A stretch of 64,000 bases of DNA from Thermodesulfobacteriota bacterium (GTDB taxonomy: Bacteria > Desulfobacterota_D > UBA1144 > Nemesobacterales > UBA2774). The notes beneath the pieces were generated by a model, which worked only from the letters and a program-made list of their open reading frames with translations, had not been told where the DNA came from and searched no databases. Below are positions 53,488-63,012 of this stretch, one piece after another (positions within the stretch are counted from its first letter, which is position 1; each line of letters begins with the position of its first letter). A program made the position numbers and the translations under genes. Where the stretch lies: assembly GCA_040754335.1 (NCBI GenBank), contig JBFMCV010000001.1:248001-312000 (forward strand), given 5' to 3'.

Positions 53488-53649
53488 ATGTTGAGCTGGG
53501 CGGCAACATTTCTTGTAATCGCTATAATAGCCGCGGTTCTCGGGTTCACGGGTATTGCCGGCGCGGCGGCGGGTATTGCAAAAATATTGTTCGTAATATT
53601 CCTCGTGATCTTCGTAGTATCGCTCATATTCGGCAGACGCGCGGTCTAG
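53488..53649 (+). CDS. DUF1328 (YtjA-like) small membrane protein
   Basis: 53 aa from the ATG at 53488, after GGGAGGTG. Classical DUF1328: [38 protein letters not shown] and a short basic end. Two helices. Paralogue of the 51458 gene. YtjA-like proteins appear in stress regulons; the function is unknown. Confidence 0.88.
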   Translation: MLSWAATFLVIAIIAAVLGFTGIAGAAAGIAKILFVIFLVIFVVSLIFGRRAV

Positions 53650-53703
53650 AACGACTGTTTTATTTTTCCTAAGGTGCTCGGGAAAAGGCGGCCGCATGTG
53701 GCC

Positions 53704-54585
53704 TTAACCGTCCGGACGGAGCGTCGCAGAAAAATACCCCGCCGCGTTCGCAGCCTGTGAGAGCGCTATTAATAAAGATAGAAAGGTCTTGTTGCGGCAC
53801 GGAGTATTCCAGGGATAAAATATCAGTCCGGTGTAAAAGCTCATAGGCTCGATCTTCATTCCCTCGGGGCTGCGGCTTGCACGGATATTGTGAAATCTGT
53901 GAGCGCCTTGTCCGTAATTAAAATGCTGCTTCACGAATTTGTCAAAAGTCAGCGGGTGGGCGTGGCGCACGAGAGCCTCAGGGGCATAAACAGTCTTGTA
54001 TCCGAGGTGGAGGTACCTGTCGCAGAATTCCCTGTCCTCGGCTGCGGCGAGCGGGAAAGTGGTGTCGAATCCACCGACTTTATGGAACTGCTCACGGGAG
54101 AGCGCCATGTTGTTAGATGCGATAAATTTTGCGTCCTCTCTATTGTAGTAAGAATAGAGGAAGTCGGTAATAAGCTGGCTAGCCGTCGAATAGGTGTTGT
54201 CGGGCAGATCGTTTTCCGTGCGTCCCGCGACCAGCATTTCCGGATCCGGATTTAAGGCCTCTTCCAGTTTCGTGAGCCACTGCCGGGAGGGTTTGCAGTC
54301 GTCGTCCGTGAAGGCGAGGAATTTACCGCGCGACTCCCGGGCGCCCCTGTTTCGCGCCGCCGCGGGACCCGCATTATCCTGCCTTAGAAGTCTGATGTCT
54401 ATCCTTTTCCGGAACGCATTGACGATTTCTTCAAGCGAGGTCTTGCTTCCGTCATCGACCACCACGACCTCGAAGCCGTCCTTGGGATCGGCGAGGTCCG
54501 CAACCGAATCGAGACATTCCTTGAGCTGCTTCGGACGTCCGTACGTAGGTATGATGACTGTGAACGAATATTTGTCTCGGATCAT
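53704..54585 (-). CDS. Family 2 glycosyltransferase
   Basis: 293 aa GT-A enzyme. SFTVIIPTYGRPKQLKECLDSV, VVVDDGS, NAGPAAARNRGA and FTDDDCKPS (metal-binding DDD) are canonical, and AAEDREFCDR is the catalytic-base region. Cytoplasmic face of the membrane, surface glycan synthesis. Last gene of the minus-strand glycan cluster. Confidence 0.88.
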   Translation of the reverse strand: MIRDKYSFTVIIPTYGRPKQLKECLDSVADLADPKDGFEVVVVDDGSKTSLEEIVNAFRKRIDIRLLRQDNAGPAAARNRGARESRGKFLAFTDDDCKPSRQWLTKLEEALNPDPEMLVAGRTENDLPDNTYSTASQLITDFLYSYYNREDAKFIASNNMALSREQFHKVGGFDTTFPLAAAEDREFCDRYLHLGYKTVYAPEALVRHAHPLTFDKFVKQHFNYGQGAHRFHNIRASRSPEGMKIEPMSFYTGLIFYPWNTPCRNKTFLSLLIALSQAANAAGYFSATLRPDG

Positions 54586-54589
54586 TGCC

Positions 54590-54778
54590 TCAACACAGTA
54601 TGCGTGATGTACACTCTCGGGAAATGCGGCCTGGCAGAAGCTCTGTCGGCGCCGGCGCGGCTTCGCCCGCTTCTTCGAATGCCGAAACCCGCACGGAGTC
54701 CGCGCGATGCCGTGTATTCAGTGCCGGGTACTGTGTCCATTGCTCGTATACAGGAATTATAATTACTTTGTTGCTCAT
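54590..54778 (-). CDS. Possible small protein between flippase and GT2 genes
   Basis: 62 aa, starting right after the flippase stop and ending five bases before the GT2 start, so the spacing suits an operon member. It begins MSNKVIIIPVYEQWTQYP, then a polar part without recognised domain. It might be the leftover N terminus of a larger enzyme. Weak evidence. Confidence 0.35.
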   Translation of the reverse strand: MSNKVIIIPVYEQWTQYPALNTRHRADSVRVSAFEEAGEAAPAPTELLPGRISRECTSRILC

Positions 54779-54779
54779 C

Positions 54780-56258
54780 TCAATTTCTTCCTCCAGCGGT
54801 CCCGTAGAACATTCCCGAGAATAAGGCCCGGAGCTCCCTGATAGTAAATTCGCCCGTGACGACGCAGAACGTAATTATGCCAGTGGATGCCAGTATTATC
54901 TTTACAACGACGAATATGCCCTGCGTGTCCCATAACCGGACGGCGTAATACGCCGCGCTCGAGATTATGATGCTCCTGAGTAAAGTCCTCGCAGGGGGGT
55001 GGATCCGCCAGAGATAATAAACGGCCGAAAGCGTTGCGATGGCGCCCGCCCAGGCAAGGAATGTGTAGACGCTCGATGCCCCTATCATGCCGAACCGCGG
55101 GATCACGAGAAAATAGAAGAGAATGGATACAGGGACTATCGGCCCCGCGAGCAGAAGCGGCAAGCCAGGTTTTCCGCTCGCGGTGAGCACCGCATAGTTT
55201 ACGGATATTAAGACGGTCGCAACGGAGCCGAATATCAGGACCGACAAAATTTGAGCCGTGCCGCCGTACTCGTCGCCGAATATAAGTCTTACCAGCTCGT
55301 GTGAGCAGCCCGCGGTCATAGCTGCGAACGGTATTAGCAAGACTGCGATGCGGTGAGATGTCGTTATAAGGTGCGTAATGGTCTCTCTGTTCCCGGTGCC
55401 GATTGCCCTCGTTAGAGTCGAGAGAAGCAGAGGAGTGTAGGAGAGCGCGAACAGACCGGGTATGATTGCGAGGTTCTGTGCGGCCACATAAATGCCCGCC
55501 TGCTCGGCGGTGCCGCCGAGGGCCTTGACGAGAAGCAGATCCAGCTTGTCGAATAGCCTCATCCCAGCTGCGAATAAAAATAACGGTGTTACGTAACCCC
55601 ACAGTCTCCCCGCCTGGAAGCTGGAATGCCCGAAAATCGGCGCTCTGACGTAAGAGCGTACGATTATCAATTCGATGAGTGAAGAAATTATAATACCGAT
55701 AATCGCCCCCTCGACCGAGAGCCCGATGCTGACGAGTATCACGATCAGGACCATGCGGCTTATCCACCTTACCGAGCTTGTGAAGGCTCTCTCTTTGAAT
55801 TTCCCTATTCCGATAAGGATTTGGCGGTGAGCGGTGGAGAGGACGAAAATTGGTATATCTATCGCCATGAGCGAAAGGTATGAGCCTAGCCTGGGTGCGT
55901 CGAGGAGTCCGGCAATTTCGTTTGAAAATATCCACAGCGCTGCTACAGCAGCCGCACTGACGAGTAAATATAACTTGAGCACCGTGGTTGCAATGGGCTC
56001 CCAATGCTCCGCCTCGCCTATGAACTTGATGCTGGTTCCCCCGAAGATCTGGCAGATGCTGTACTCGATCCAGATGACTATGCTTACGACCAGCCCGTAG
56101 ATTCCGTAGCTCTCGGGTCCGAGGCTCCGGGTCAGGAAAATTGTCGTAATGAGTCCGGTGGGTATAAGAAGCGATTCCGCAAGAAACACGCGGATCGCGC
56201 CGTCGAGCATATGGTGAGTGCTTTTCGAGCGCTCTTTGTCATGGTCGTGGTTGCTCAT
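54780..56258 (-). CDS. Polysaccharide flippase (Wzx/MATE-like, PST family)
   Basis: 492 aa with about 12-14 membrane helices. N-terminal GAIRVFLAESLLIPTGLITTIFLTRSLGPESYGIYGL matches the polysaccharide_synt family signature. It flips undecaprenyl-linked repeat units to the periplasm. No Wzy polymerase or ligase is recognised in the window. Confidence 0.87.
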   Translation of the reverse strand: MSNHDHDKERSKSTHHMLDGAIRVFLAESLLIPTGLITTIFLTRSLGPESYGIYGLVVSIVIWIEYSICQIFGGTSIKFIGEAEHWEPIATTVLKLYLLVSAAAVAALWIFSNEIAGLLDAPRLGSYLSLMAIDIPIFVLSTAHRQILIGIGKFKERAFTSSVRWISRMVLIVILVSIGLSVEGAIIGIIISSLIELIIVRSYVRAPIFGHSSFQAGRLWGYVTPLFLFAAGMRLFDKLDLLLVKALGGTAEQAGIYVAAQNLAIIPGLFALSYTPLLLSTLTRAIGTGNRETITHLITTSHRIAVLLIPFAAMTAGCSHELVRLIFGDEYGGTAQILSVLIFGSVATVLISVNYAVLTASGKPGLPLLLAGPIVPVSILFYFLVIPRFGMIGASSVYTFLAWAGAIATLSAVYYLWRIHPPARTLLRSIIISSAAYYAVRLWDTQGIFVVVKIILASTGIITFCVVTGEFTIRELRALFSGMFYGTAGGRN

Positions 56259-56405
56259 AGACGGTCAACGTATCGTATTTGAGATCTGCGGCCGGGGCGA
56301 ATGCGCCTGGCAGGGCACGCATTTCATTTGTTCGGTTATAAAAAAATAGAGAGGCTTCCCCCGTGCTGTTAGCAAATCCGTCCTCCGCATCGTCCGGTAA
56401 TCCTG

Positions 56406-57929
56406 TCAGACATCGAGCTTGCGTCCTGTCATTGCGTCCGGGACCGGCTCTCCCAGAAGCGTAAGTAAAGTCGGAGCTATGTCCAGCACCTCGATGTCGC
56501 CCGCTTTTCCTCGCGTATTCACCGAAGGGCCCGCAAGGGCGAAAAATCCGTACGAGGAATGGTCGCTTCTCCTGAAGAATTCGGGTTTTTTCTGCCTCAG
56601 CTCTGCATCAGGATGCTTTACCCGCTCCATGAATCTCCCGGGCTTCCATTCGACGAAGATGTCAGGGAGGGACTCGTGGGGAGCGCAATTAAAAAGCTCG
56701 ACGGTCTTATTGACAGAGGCAGCGGCGGGCTCGCCGGTAGCGGGGTCCGTGAGCCTGTATAATTCATGCACGATCCTGTCGACAAGGGCGTTGTATTCAT
56801 CGCCGGGTTCGACGGTTCCCTGAGGATCCCGCCCTTTCAAGTTGATGCGTATGAAGCTCGTATACGAGACGGGTATGGAGAAGGCAGTGGTCCGCCCCCA
56901 GTCAGTTCCTTTTTTGAACATGTCGGAAACCAATTTTTCTCTCTCTTCCCTCGGCATACGCTTGCTTAACGCGATGCGGACCCGCTCCGGGAGCAGCTTG
57001 CGGGCTATATCCAGAGGGCTCAGGGAAAATTTCCCCGGCCCGGGTGAGACCTGATAGCCGAGCTCCCTGCAGAAGGCTTCCGCCAGTGCGGCGTTCGGGT
57101 AGTCGTCTTCCATGCCGACTGAAGAAACAATGCATATATTCGGGTTCTCATAACGGCCCGATATCAGACCTATTTCGGCGTCGATAGCCTTATATATTTC
57201 CCTGATGGCGTGTGTCAGCTCGCAGTCTCTGTCGCCGTTTGCTCTGTTTTTCGGATGGTATTTCCAGAATTGGTGGTTTGCCGCATGAGATTCGGCGAAG
57301 ATCATCAGCGACAGGTCGAATTTATCCCGATCGATGAGATAGCGGCACATCTCGCCCTTTGTTCTTACATTGTGCAGCAGTCTCTTATAGATCTCCAGGT
57401 CCTGCTCATACGTGCTTACGTGATTCTCTCTCGTCGTCAGCTTTGATCCGAACTTGCTTCTTACATCGTCTATAATACCGGGCGGCTCGGATGCGGTGAC
57501 GAAATGGTACGGGTCCCAGTTATGGTGGGTCGCCCAGTTCGAGACCTGAATACCCGGAAGTCCCTCGTATAGACGTGTGTCCGCGGCATCGATAATAAGA
57601 GACTTTTTGTGCTTCCCTTTCAAATGCGTCCAGAAAGGGGGCGCGTTGATATCCATCCCGGTAACGGATCCAAGCTCATATGTTCCGGGTTTTAATTGCC
57701 TGAAGTAATGATAACCGTGTCTGCTCCGGGACATGCCGCTCAGGAGCGAGATCCATACCCCGTGCTCCGTAACGAGCTCGGGCCCAGCCGTTCTGCCATA
57801 GACGCCGCTCTTCATCACTGAGGCGATATTCGGCAGGTGACCCTGACCTGACCACTCTTCGATGAATCCAGGGTCACCGGCATCGATGCCTATTATGACT
57901 AGCGGAGGGAGTTCCATATCGGACGTCAT
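56406..57929 (-). CDS. Alkaline phosphatase superfamily protein (phosphodiesterase/nucleotide pyrophosphatase-like)
   Basis: 507 aa from the ATG at 57929, which has GAGGT upstream; a TTG at 58016 would run into the upstream gene. Metal-binding GIDAGD (Asp16), candidate nucleophile Thr54 in ELVTEHG, SLLSGMSRSRHGYHYF, and the C-terminal DHSSYGFFALAGP and LDIAPTLLTLLGEPVP are as in this superfamily. No signal peptide is seen, so action on nucleotide- or lipid-linked sugars in the cytoplasm is possible. Within the glycan cluster. Confidence 0.78.
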   Translation of the reverse strand: MTSDMELPPLVIIGIDAGDPGFIEEWSGQGHLPNIASVMKSGVYGRTAGPELVTEHGVWISLLSGMSRSRHGYHYFRQLKPGTYELGSVTGMDINAPPFWTHLKGKHKKSLIIDAADTRLYEGLPGIQVSNWATHHNWDPYHFVTASEPPGIIDDVRSKFGSKLTTRENHVSTYEQDLEIYKRLLHNVRTKGEMCRYLIDRDKFDLSLMIFAESHAANHQFWKYHPKNRANGDRDCELTHAIREIYKAIDAEIGLISGRYENPNICIVSSVGMEDDYPNAALAEAFCRELGYQVSPGPGKFSLSPLDIARKLLPERVRIALSKRMPREEREKLVSDMFKKGTDWGRTTAFSIPVSYTSFIRINLKGRDPQGTVEPGDEYNALVDRIVHELYRLTDPATGEPAAASVNKTVELFNCAPHESLPDIFVEWKPGRFMERVKHPDAELRQKKPEFFRRSDHSSYGFFALAGPSVNTRGKAGDIEVLDIAPTLLTLLGEPVPDAMTGRKLDV

Positions 57930-58003
57930 GTAATTGACCTCAATTATATATGTTTTTGATTCTCTTTCAATTTGTAATGTCTTGTGGTTATTAAGGCCCT
58001 TAA

Positions 58004-59503
58004 TCAGTGCTGGCAAACGCCTTTTTTCCCATGCGGGACGGGCTTGAAGTAGAGGAGCTTGCGAAGAATGTATTTCTCGGGCTCGAAAAGCCCGGGGTCG
58101 CCGTTCCGGTCAGAAACCGATTTCACTGAGCCTTTTCTCACGTATTCGAGCCCGATGCCGTCACCGGCGGTGCTATGCTTCTCGCTCATATACCGTCTAA
58201 GCTCGAAATACGGGATCGAGTATCCTTTTTCCTTGAAAGTCCTCAGACGCGGGTCCGAGGAATTCTTTATTTCCACGAGGTCGGTTTGATAATCGGTCAG
58301 ATAATAGGGATGATTTATCAGCAGGTGATTGGAAGTCCCGCCCTCCGTGCGCAAGTTGCTGAACATCGACCATGACGTCTGTGTCTTGAGCCCTATGTAG
58401 GGGCTTATCCCGTTAATGAGGACGAGGATGGGGAACAATGCTAATAGCTTATATCCGGGAACGAAATACCGGGTTTCATCCCAGACGGGTTTCTCCCTTC
58501 TCGACACAAGCAGAAATATCGCGATAATAAAGATGCCGTATATCCACCAGAGCCCGAGGAAAGCGTAATAAAGCCTCGTTCTCCCGAACGTCCCCAGCTC
58601 TCTCAGCTCCGGGTATTGCTCGACGCTCGGATAGGTGAGCCTTGCATATATAAAGAGGCCCAGGCACAAAGCGCCCGATATTATCAGGACCGGCAGGCGC
58701 GCCTTTTTAATCAGTCCACGCTCGAGCGTGTGTCTATATAATCCCGGAAACGGCGTGCCGTTCCACCACTTCCGGAGCTGCTCTGAAAAATTGTCGGGTG
58801 CGAACAGGAACAGCAATGCGTACATGACGGCCGAAAAGTTGTAAAATTCCCCCGTGCCGAGTATGAAGTGAAAGAAGAGGGCGATGATTATGCCGAGCGT
58901 CCGCGTCCTGCGTATTATAAGGGAAACGGGTATGATGAGCTCGACTGCGAGCGCACCGTAAATTGCGAAGTACTCTGTGAAGAGCGAAGATCGAAAGAGA
59001 CCCGAAGCGCCTGTCATCAGCAGGTATAATTTGGTCCCGCAGCTGACACCTGGGTCGAGCCAGTCGGTATTGAGCTTGTGAAAGAAGGCAAGCAGGTAAA
59101 GCAATATGATCTCTAGCCGCACCGCCGGAGCGAACGTATCGAAGAGTTCGGATTTCTCGATATTTATTTTCCCCGATGAAATCATCAGTGTCAGCGCTGT
59201 AGTTAAAATTGTCAGGTTTACTATAGTAGCGAACAGCCAGTGGTTCGGGATCCACGGCATCTTTTCAAAAGCATCTGCAAGTTGGAGGAGGATCAGCACG
59301 CATAACCTGTACGGCGAGGAGGGTTTCAGAAGAACAATAACGGCTGAGACTCCTAGCGCGAAGGAGACAGTGGAGTCGAGCCAGATGTTCCATTTGCCGA
59401 GATGGAAGATTACGGCTGCCGCCCAGAGGAATGAAAATATTGCAAACCTGCCGTCCGGATGGGATTTCTCCGTCATCGCCGTATACGGCGCCGGTTTATT
59501 CAT
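58004..59503 (-). CDS. HTTM-like (VKD gamma-carboxylase-related) multi-pass membrane protein
   Basis: 499 aa with about ten hydrophobic segments. Features recall HTTM proteins: LLAFFHKLNTDWLDPGVSCG, a following FFHFILG histidine pair, and the late TSWSMFSNLRTEGGTSNHLLI. HTTM is the membrane core of vitamin-K-dependent gamma-carboxylase homologues, whose bacterial roles are mostly unknown. Upstream of the phosphodiesterase-like gene on the same strand. Confidence 0.65.
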   Translation of the reverse strand: MNKPAPYTAMTEKSHPDGRFAIFSFLWAAAVIFHLGKWNIWLDSTVSFALGVSAVIVLLKPSSPYRLCVLILLQLADAFEKMPWIPNHWLFATIVNLTILTTALTLMISSGKINIEKSELFDTFAPAVRLEIILLYLLAFFHKLNTDWLDPGVSCGTKLYLLMTGASGLFRSSLFTEYFAIYGALAVELIIPVSLIIRRTRTLGIIIALFFHFILGTGEFYNFSAVMYALLFLFAPDNFSEQLRKWWNGTPFPGLYRHTLERGLIKKARLPVLIISGALCLGLFIYARLTYPSVEQYPELRELGTFGRTRLYYAFLGLWWIYGIFIIAIFLLVSRREKPVWDETRYFVPGYKLLALFPILVLINGISPYIGLKTQTSWSMFSNLRTEGGTSNHLLINHPYYLTDYQTDLVEIKNSSDPRLRTFKEKGYSIPYFELRRYMSEKHSTAGDGIGLEYVRKGSVKSVSDRNGDPGLFEPEKYILRKLLYFKPVPHGKKGVCQH

Positions 59504-59568
59504 GAATGATCCGATCAGGCCCTCCCGTATGCCTCGAGGCTAAAATGAGTCCGGTTCAAACAAAAAAG

Positions 59569-60753
59569 TTATTTAGATGCCGCATATAGTCTCTCGTATA
59601 TATCGAGCAGCTTGTTCAAAAAAGTCTGTTCGCCGAATCTTGATTCCGCTCTGATTCGTCCCTCCCTCCCGAGTGATGCGGACAGATCCTTGTCCTTGAG
59701 CAGGAGGAGCAGCTTTTCGGCAAGAGCGTCTACATCGCCCGGGGGCACCAGAAACCCGCTCTTTCCGTCCTCGACTATCTCTCTCAGTCCCCCCGAGCCG
59801 CTCGCGACCACAGCCGTCCCCCTCATAGCCGCCTCGACAGCCGTGATACCGAAAGGCTCGGCCCATAGTGATGGCACCGCCTGGACCCATGCACTGTTGA
59901 AAGCCTCGTCGATTTTAGGATTTGGCAGACGGCCAAGGAGTGTAACTTTCGAAGCCAGTCTCAAATCTGAAATCATGAGCTTTATTTTCTCTCTTTCAGG
60001 TCCCTCACCGGCGATCAGAAGCCTGGCTGATGGCACCATACCGGCTGTTTTCGCGAAGGCGCGGAGCAATACGTCGACGCCTTTTTCCCGCACGAGACGC
60101 CCGGCGAATGAGACGGTCGGTCTCTCGTCTAATGAGGCTCTATCGGGTTTTGACGGCATACCGTAGTGCAGCACCTCCACCCCGCCGATGCCGTTCTGTA
60201 ATAGTGTATCCCTGACCGACTCGCTGTTGGCCAGTATTGCGTTGAATGAGCTACGCCATTGTCCGAATAGTTTCAGTTGAACCATAAGAGGCGCCCAGTC
60301 TCTCACGGGAAGGCATCCGTTCCTGTAGCACGGCATACCCGCCCTCACCGTACAGAGGCTTCCGTCAGGGAGTAGTTTCGTCCCCGTGGGGCAGACGGGG
60401 CGGTACCATGCTACGTGATAGAGGGACGGTATGTTTTTCAGGAGCGGCAGTATGAGCGGCGAGAGCTGGGTCAGGAATATCTTGACATGGATTATATCGG
60501 GCCTGAATTCTCTTATTACTTTCCTGAGCGAGAGATATGCCCAGGGATTGAAGGTCTGTAGCAGCGTGCGGAACGGGGAAGCGGTGCCGGGACATGTGTA
60601 GTCCGCTTCATTATTCATATACCCGTTCTTCACGCTGCTCGTGAATAATCTCGCGTCGTGTCCTCTTTCTCTCAGCACTTGACGGAGCCTCAACATCTGT
60701 ATCTCTGCCCCGCCCAGAGGAATCCCGTAATCATTGACGAGCAGGATTTTCAT
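59569..60753 (-). CDS. Family 4 glycosyltransferase
   Basis: 394 aa from the ATG at 60753 (MKILLVNDYGIPLGGAE); an ATG at 60780 overlapping the upstream stop by ATGA is the alternative start. GT4 signs: N-terminal GGAEIQMLRLRQVL, VSFAGRLVREKGVDVLLRA and the EPFGITAVEAAMRGTAVVASGSGG E-x7-E block. Adds a sugar to a growing glycan. Confidence 0.88.
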   Translation of the reverse strand: MKILLVNDYGIPLGGAEIQMLRLRQVLRERGHDARLFTSSVKNGYMNNEADYTCPGTASPFRTLLQTFNPWAYLSLRKVIREFRPDIIHVKIFLTQLSPLILPLLKNIPSLYHVAWYRPVCPTGTKLLPDGSLCTVRAGMPCYRNGCLPVRDWAPLMVQLKLFGQWRSSFNAILANSESVRDTLLQNGIGGVEVLHYGMPSKPDRASLDERPTVSFAGRLVREKGVDVLLRAFAKTAGMVPSARLLIAGEGPEREKIKLMISDLRLASKVTLLGRLPNPKIDEAFNSAWVQAVPSLWAEPFGITAVEAAMRGTAVVASGSGGLREIVEDGKSGFLVPPGDVDALAEKLLLLLKDKDLSASLGREGRIRAESRFGEQTFLNKLLDIYERLYAASK

Positions 60754-60776
60754 ATCCTGAATCCTGGGACTCTTTC

Positions 60777-61760
60777 TCATAGATTCGATACACGTTTTAT
60801 ATCCTGATCTGTGATGTATTTAAATCTGTCGAATTCAAAGCTGTTTATTCTCTTCTGCACGGTTCCGAACCCGGCGGCATAGCCCCATAACTTTCCGATG
60901 AAGTGAGCTGTGAGCCCCGTAATGATGATCGGCAGTGCTGCGGGAATGAGCTCGTTCCGCTTTCCCGCGCGCCTGATGGCGTGCAATGTGCCCTGGAAGT
61001 GTTTAAGGATGATCAGTGGCTCAAGGAGCGCGTAAAGAAACCGTTTCGCCGGCGACCATCTTTTATAATGGGCGAGGGCGGCCGTATATATCTGTCCGTT
61101 ATAAAACAGGTCTAATAGAATGGATACGGTCTTCGATACGTTGACGTGATTGACCCCGGCTTTGCCCTCCATGTAGAGGCGGTAGCCCTGCGACCGGAGG
61201 TCCATGTTCATTATATTTGTTCTTATGAGCATATACCTGAGGTCGCTCCCGTATTCGAGGAGTATGGAGCGTTTGTACGAGACGTTGTGTCCAGGGAGGT
61301 CGTCGGTTTCGCCTGACTCCACAGGCTCGGAATAACGTCCATAGGTCATGTACTGCTGCGCACGGCTGTTTGTGCTTCCGGGGTTGGCGTTCTTGATGAC
61401 GCTGCCCACGCCAGCCCAGGGCCCTTCGTGGGCTTCTATTAAAGCCTCGGCCCACTGCGGCTCGGGGAATGCGTGGTTCTCGCCGAAAGCGACGACAGGC
61501 GCGCCCGCCCGGTTCACGGCGCTCACCCAGGCGTCATAGAGACCGTGGTCGAGGTCGGCTTCCATGAGGATTACGTCGTAAAAGTCACTGAAACCAGCCC
61601 GATCCGATTCGGGCACGTCCATTTGCGGAGATATGATTATGACTTCCAGATGTTCCTTTACCGTTTGCCTCCTCAGGTATTTGACGGTCGTGCGTATGGA
61701 TTCGTAGCTGCCTATGGTCGTGATTATTACCGACATCAGCGGGGACTTTTTCTGGCTCAT
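60777..61760 (-). CDS. Family 2 glycosyltransferase (paralogue of 30625-31626)
   Basis: 327 aa. GT-A start SVIITTIGSYESIRTTVKYLRRQ. The metal-binding site reads FGENHAFP instead of a DXD triad, similar to the AEEH of the paralogue. NANP, YGRY-x-x-PV, GETDDLPGH, SYKRS, LDLR-like MDLRSQGYR and H-V-N-V-S positions agree between the two. A C-terminal hydrophobic region suggests membrane attachment. GAGGTACGGA precedes the start. Confidence 0.8.
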   Translation of the reverse strand: MSQKKSPLMSVIITTIGSYESIRTTVKYLRRQTVKEHLEVIIISPQMDVPESDRAGFSDFYDVILMEADLDHGLYDAWVSAVNRAGAPVVAFGENHAFPEPQWAEALIEAHEGPWAGVGSVIKNANPGSTNSRAQQYMTYGRYSEPVESGETDDLPGHNVSYKRSILLEYGSDLRYMLIRTNIMNMDLRSQGYRLYMEGKAGVNHVNVSKTVSILLDLFYNGQIYTAALAHYKRWSPAKRFLYALLEPLIILKHFQGTLHAIRRAGKRNELIPAALPIIITGLTAHFIGKLWGYAAGFGTVQKRINSFEFDRFKYITDQDIKRVSNL

Positions 61761-61824
61761 TCCGTACCTCGCATATTTATTGCCACAATCCTAATAGCTG
61801 CTCACAGCCTTATTTCCGGTTTTC

Positions 61825-62928
61825 TCATAATGAAATCATGCGGCCCGACCTCGCTGATTCTTCCGCCGCTTCGAGTATTGTGATACACCTGAGTCCGTCG
61901 GAGAGGTCGGGACTGACGCCGCGGTTTTCCCTCACGGCGGACGCGAAATGACCGATCGCCGTCTCGAATGAAGGCTCTTTACCCGGGCACAGCAGCTTGT
62001 CCTTGAAGCTCACGGGGTTCCGGAGCAGAGAACGCGCCGCCTGTTTTAGATACGACAGCCTTCCCCGCCGGGCTGACTCGCCGGATTCTATTCTGACATT
62101 GAGCGAGCCGTACCTGTCGGCTGTGAGCTTCCCCCCTGTGCCGTATACCTTTATCTTGTCTTCGTCGACGGAATTGATGGAGAAGTAGGATTGGACATGG
62201 ATACCGCCTGATGTTTTATATTCGAGCATTGCGTTATCGTCCTCGGTCCTGTGCGAGCTTGTACGGGCGAATATTTGGGTGATCTCGTCATTCAGTATAA
62301 ACCGTACCAGATCGATATGGTGCGATGCGAGATCTAGGAGCGCCCCTCCTCCGGTGCTCCTGAGCTTTTTCCATTCCGGGAGCTCCCTGCCCGAAGACGT
62401 GAACACCGTCCGCATAAAGACCGCGTCCCCGATCGCCCCCGATCCGATGTCCTCCCTGAGAGCCCGGTATACGGGGTTGAAGCGGAGGTTAAATCCCGCC
62501 ATGCCCGCGAGACCGCTCTTTTTCCATGTCCTCACGACTTCCTCGGCCTGGGTGCTGTTAATAGCGATCGGTTTTTCGAGATAGACGTGCTTGCCGTACT
62601 CAAACGCAGCCACCGCAGCCTCCGAGTGCAAGTGGTTGGGCAGGCAGATGATGACGGCGCTGATGTCCGGCTCGCGGAGGAGCTCTTTGTAGTCCGTGTG
62701 GAGCGCCGCCCCTGGGGCGGACACTCCGGCCTTTTCTCTCCTCACCGCGTCTGGCTCGGCGATCGCGGCCAGTCTCAGGCCGGGAATCTTGCTCAGAAAA
62801 TTAAGGTAAACAAGGCTGGCGATACGCCCGCACCCGATGAGACCGACGTTCACGTTCTGCGTCATATATCTAAGCTGTCCCGATTTAATGAAATTATAAG
62901 CGCCGTCATTAATTAAGCCCGCTTTCAT
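61825..62928 (-). CDS. Gfo/Idh/MocA-family sugar-nucleotide oxidoreductase
   Basis: 367 aa as drawn; AAGGTAG supports the ATG at 62928, while family length suits the Met at 62865. NAD(P)-binding GLIGCGRIASLVYL, EKPIAINSTQ (catalytic-type Lys) and GGGALLDLASHHIDLVRF are typical. It probably oxidises or reduces a nucleotide-linked sugar for the glycan cluster downstream. Confidence 0.83.
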   Translation of the reverse strand: MKAGLINDGAYNFIKSGQLRYMTQNVNVGLIGCGRIASLVYLNFLSKIPGLRLAAIAEPDAVRREKAGVSAPGAALHTDYKELLREPDISAVIICLPNHLHSEAAVAAFEYGKHVYLEKPIAINSTQAEEVVRTWKKSGLAGMAGFNLRFNPVYRALREDIGSGAIGDAVFMRTVFTSSGRELPEWKKLRSTGGGALLDLASHHIDLVRFILNDEITQIFARTSSHRTEDDNAMLEYKTSGGIHVQSYFSINSVDEDKIKVYGTGGKLTADRYGSLNVRIESGESARRGRLSYLKQAARSLLRNPVSFKDKLLCPGKEPSFETAIGHFASAVRENRGVSPDLSDGLRCITILEAAEESARSGRMISL

Positions 62929-63012
62929 TCTACCTTAGTCGGGGTTTATTTTACAGGCTGCGCGGTCGCGGATGACATTGCGGATGCAAATAACAGAGGG
63001 GCAGGGCGGTTA

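Noticed and set aside
54775-56004. 409-codon minus-strand frame inside the flippase gene
   Set aside because: Out-of-frame shadow on the same strand; it lacks the hydrophobic segments and is rich in Arg and His, while the flippase frame has clear family features.
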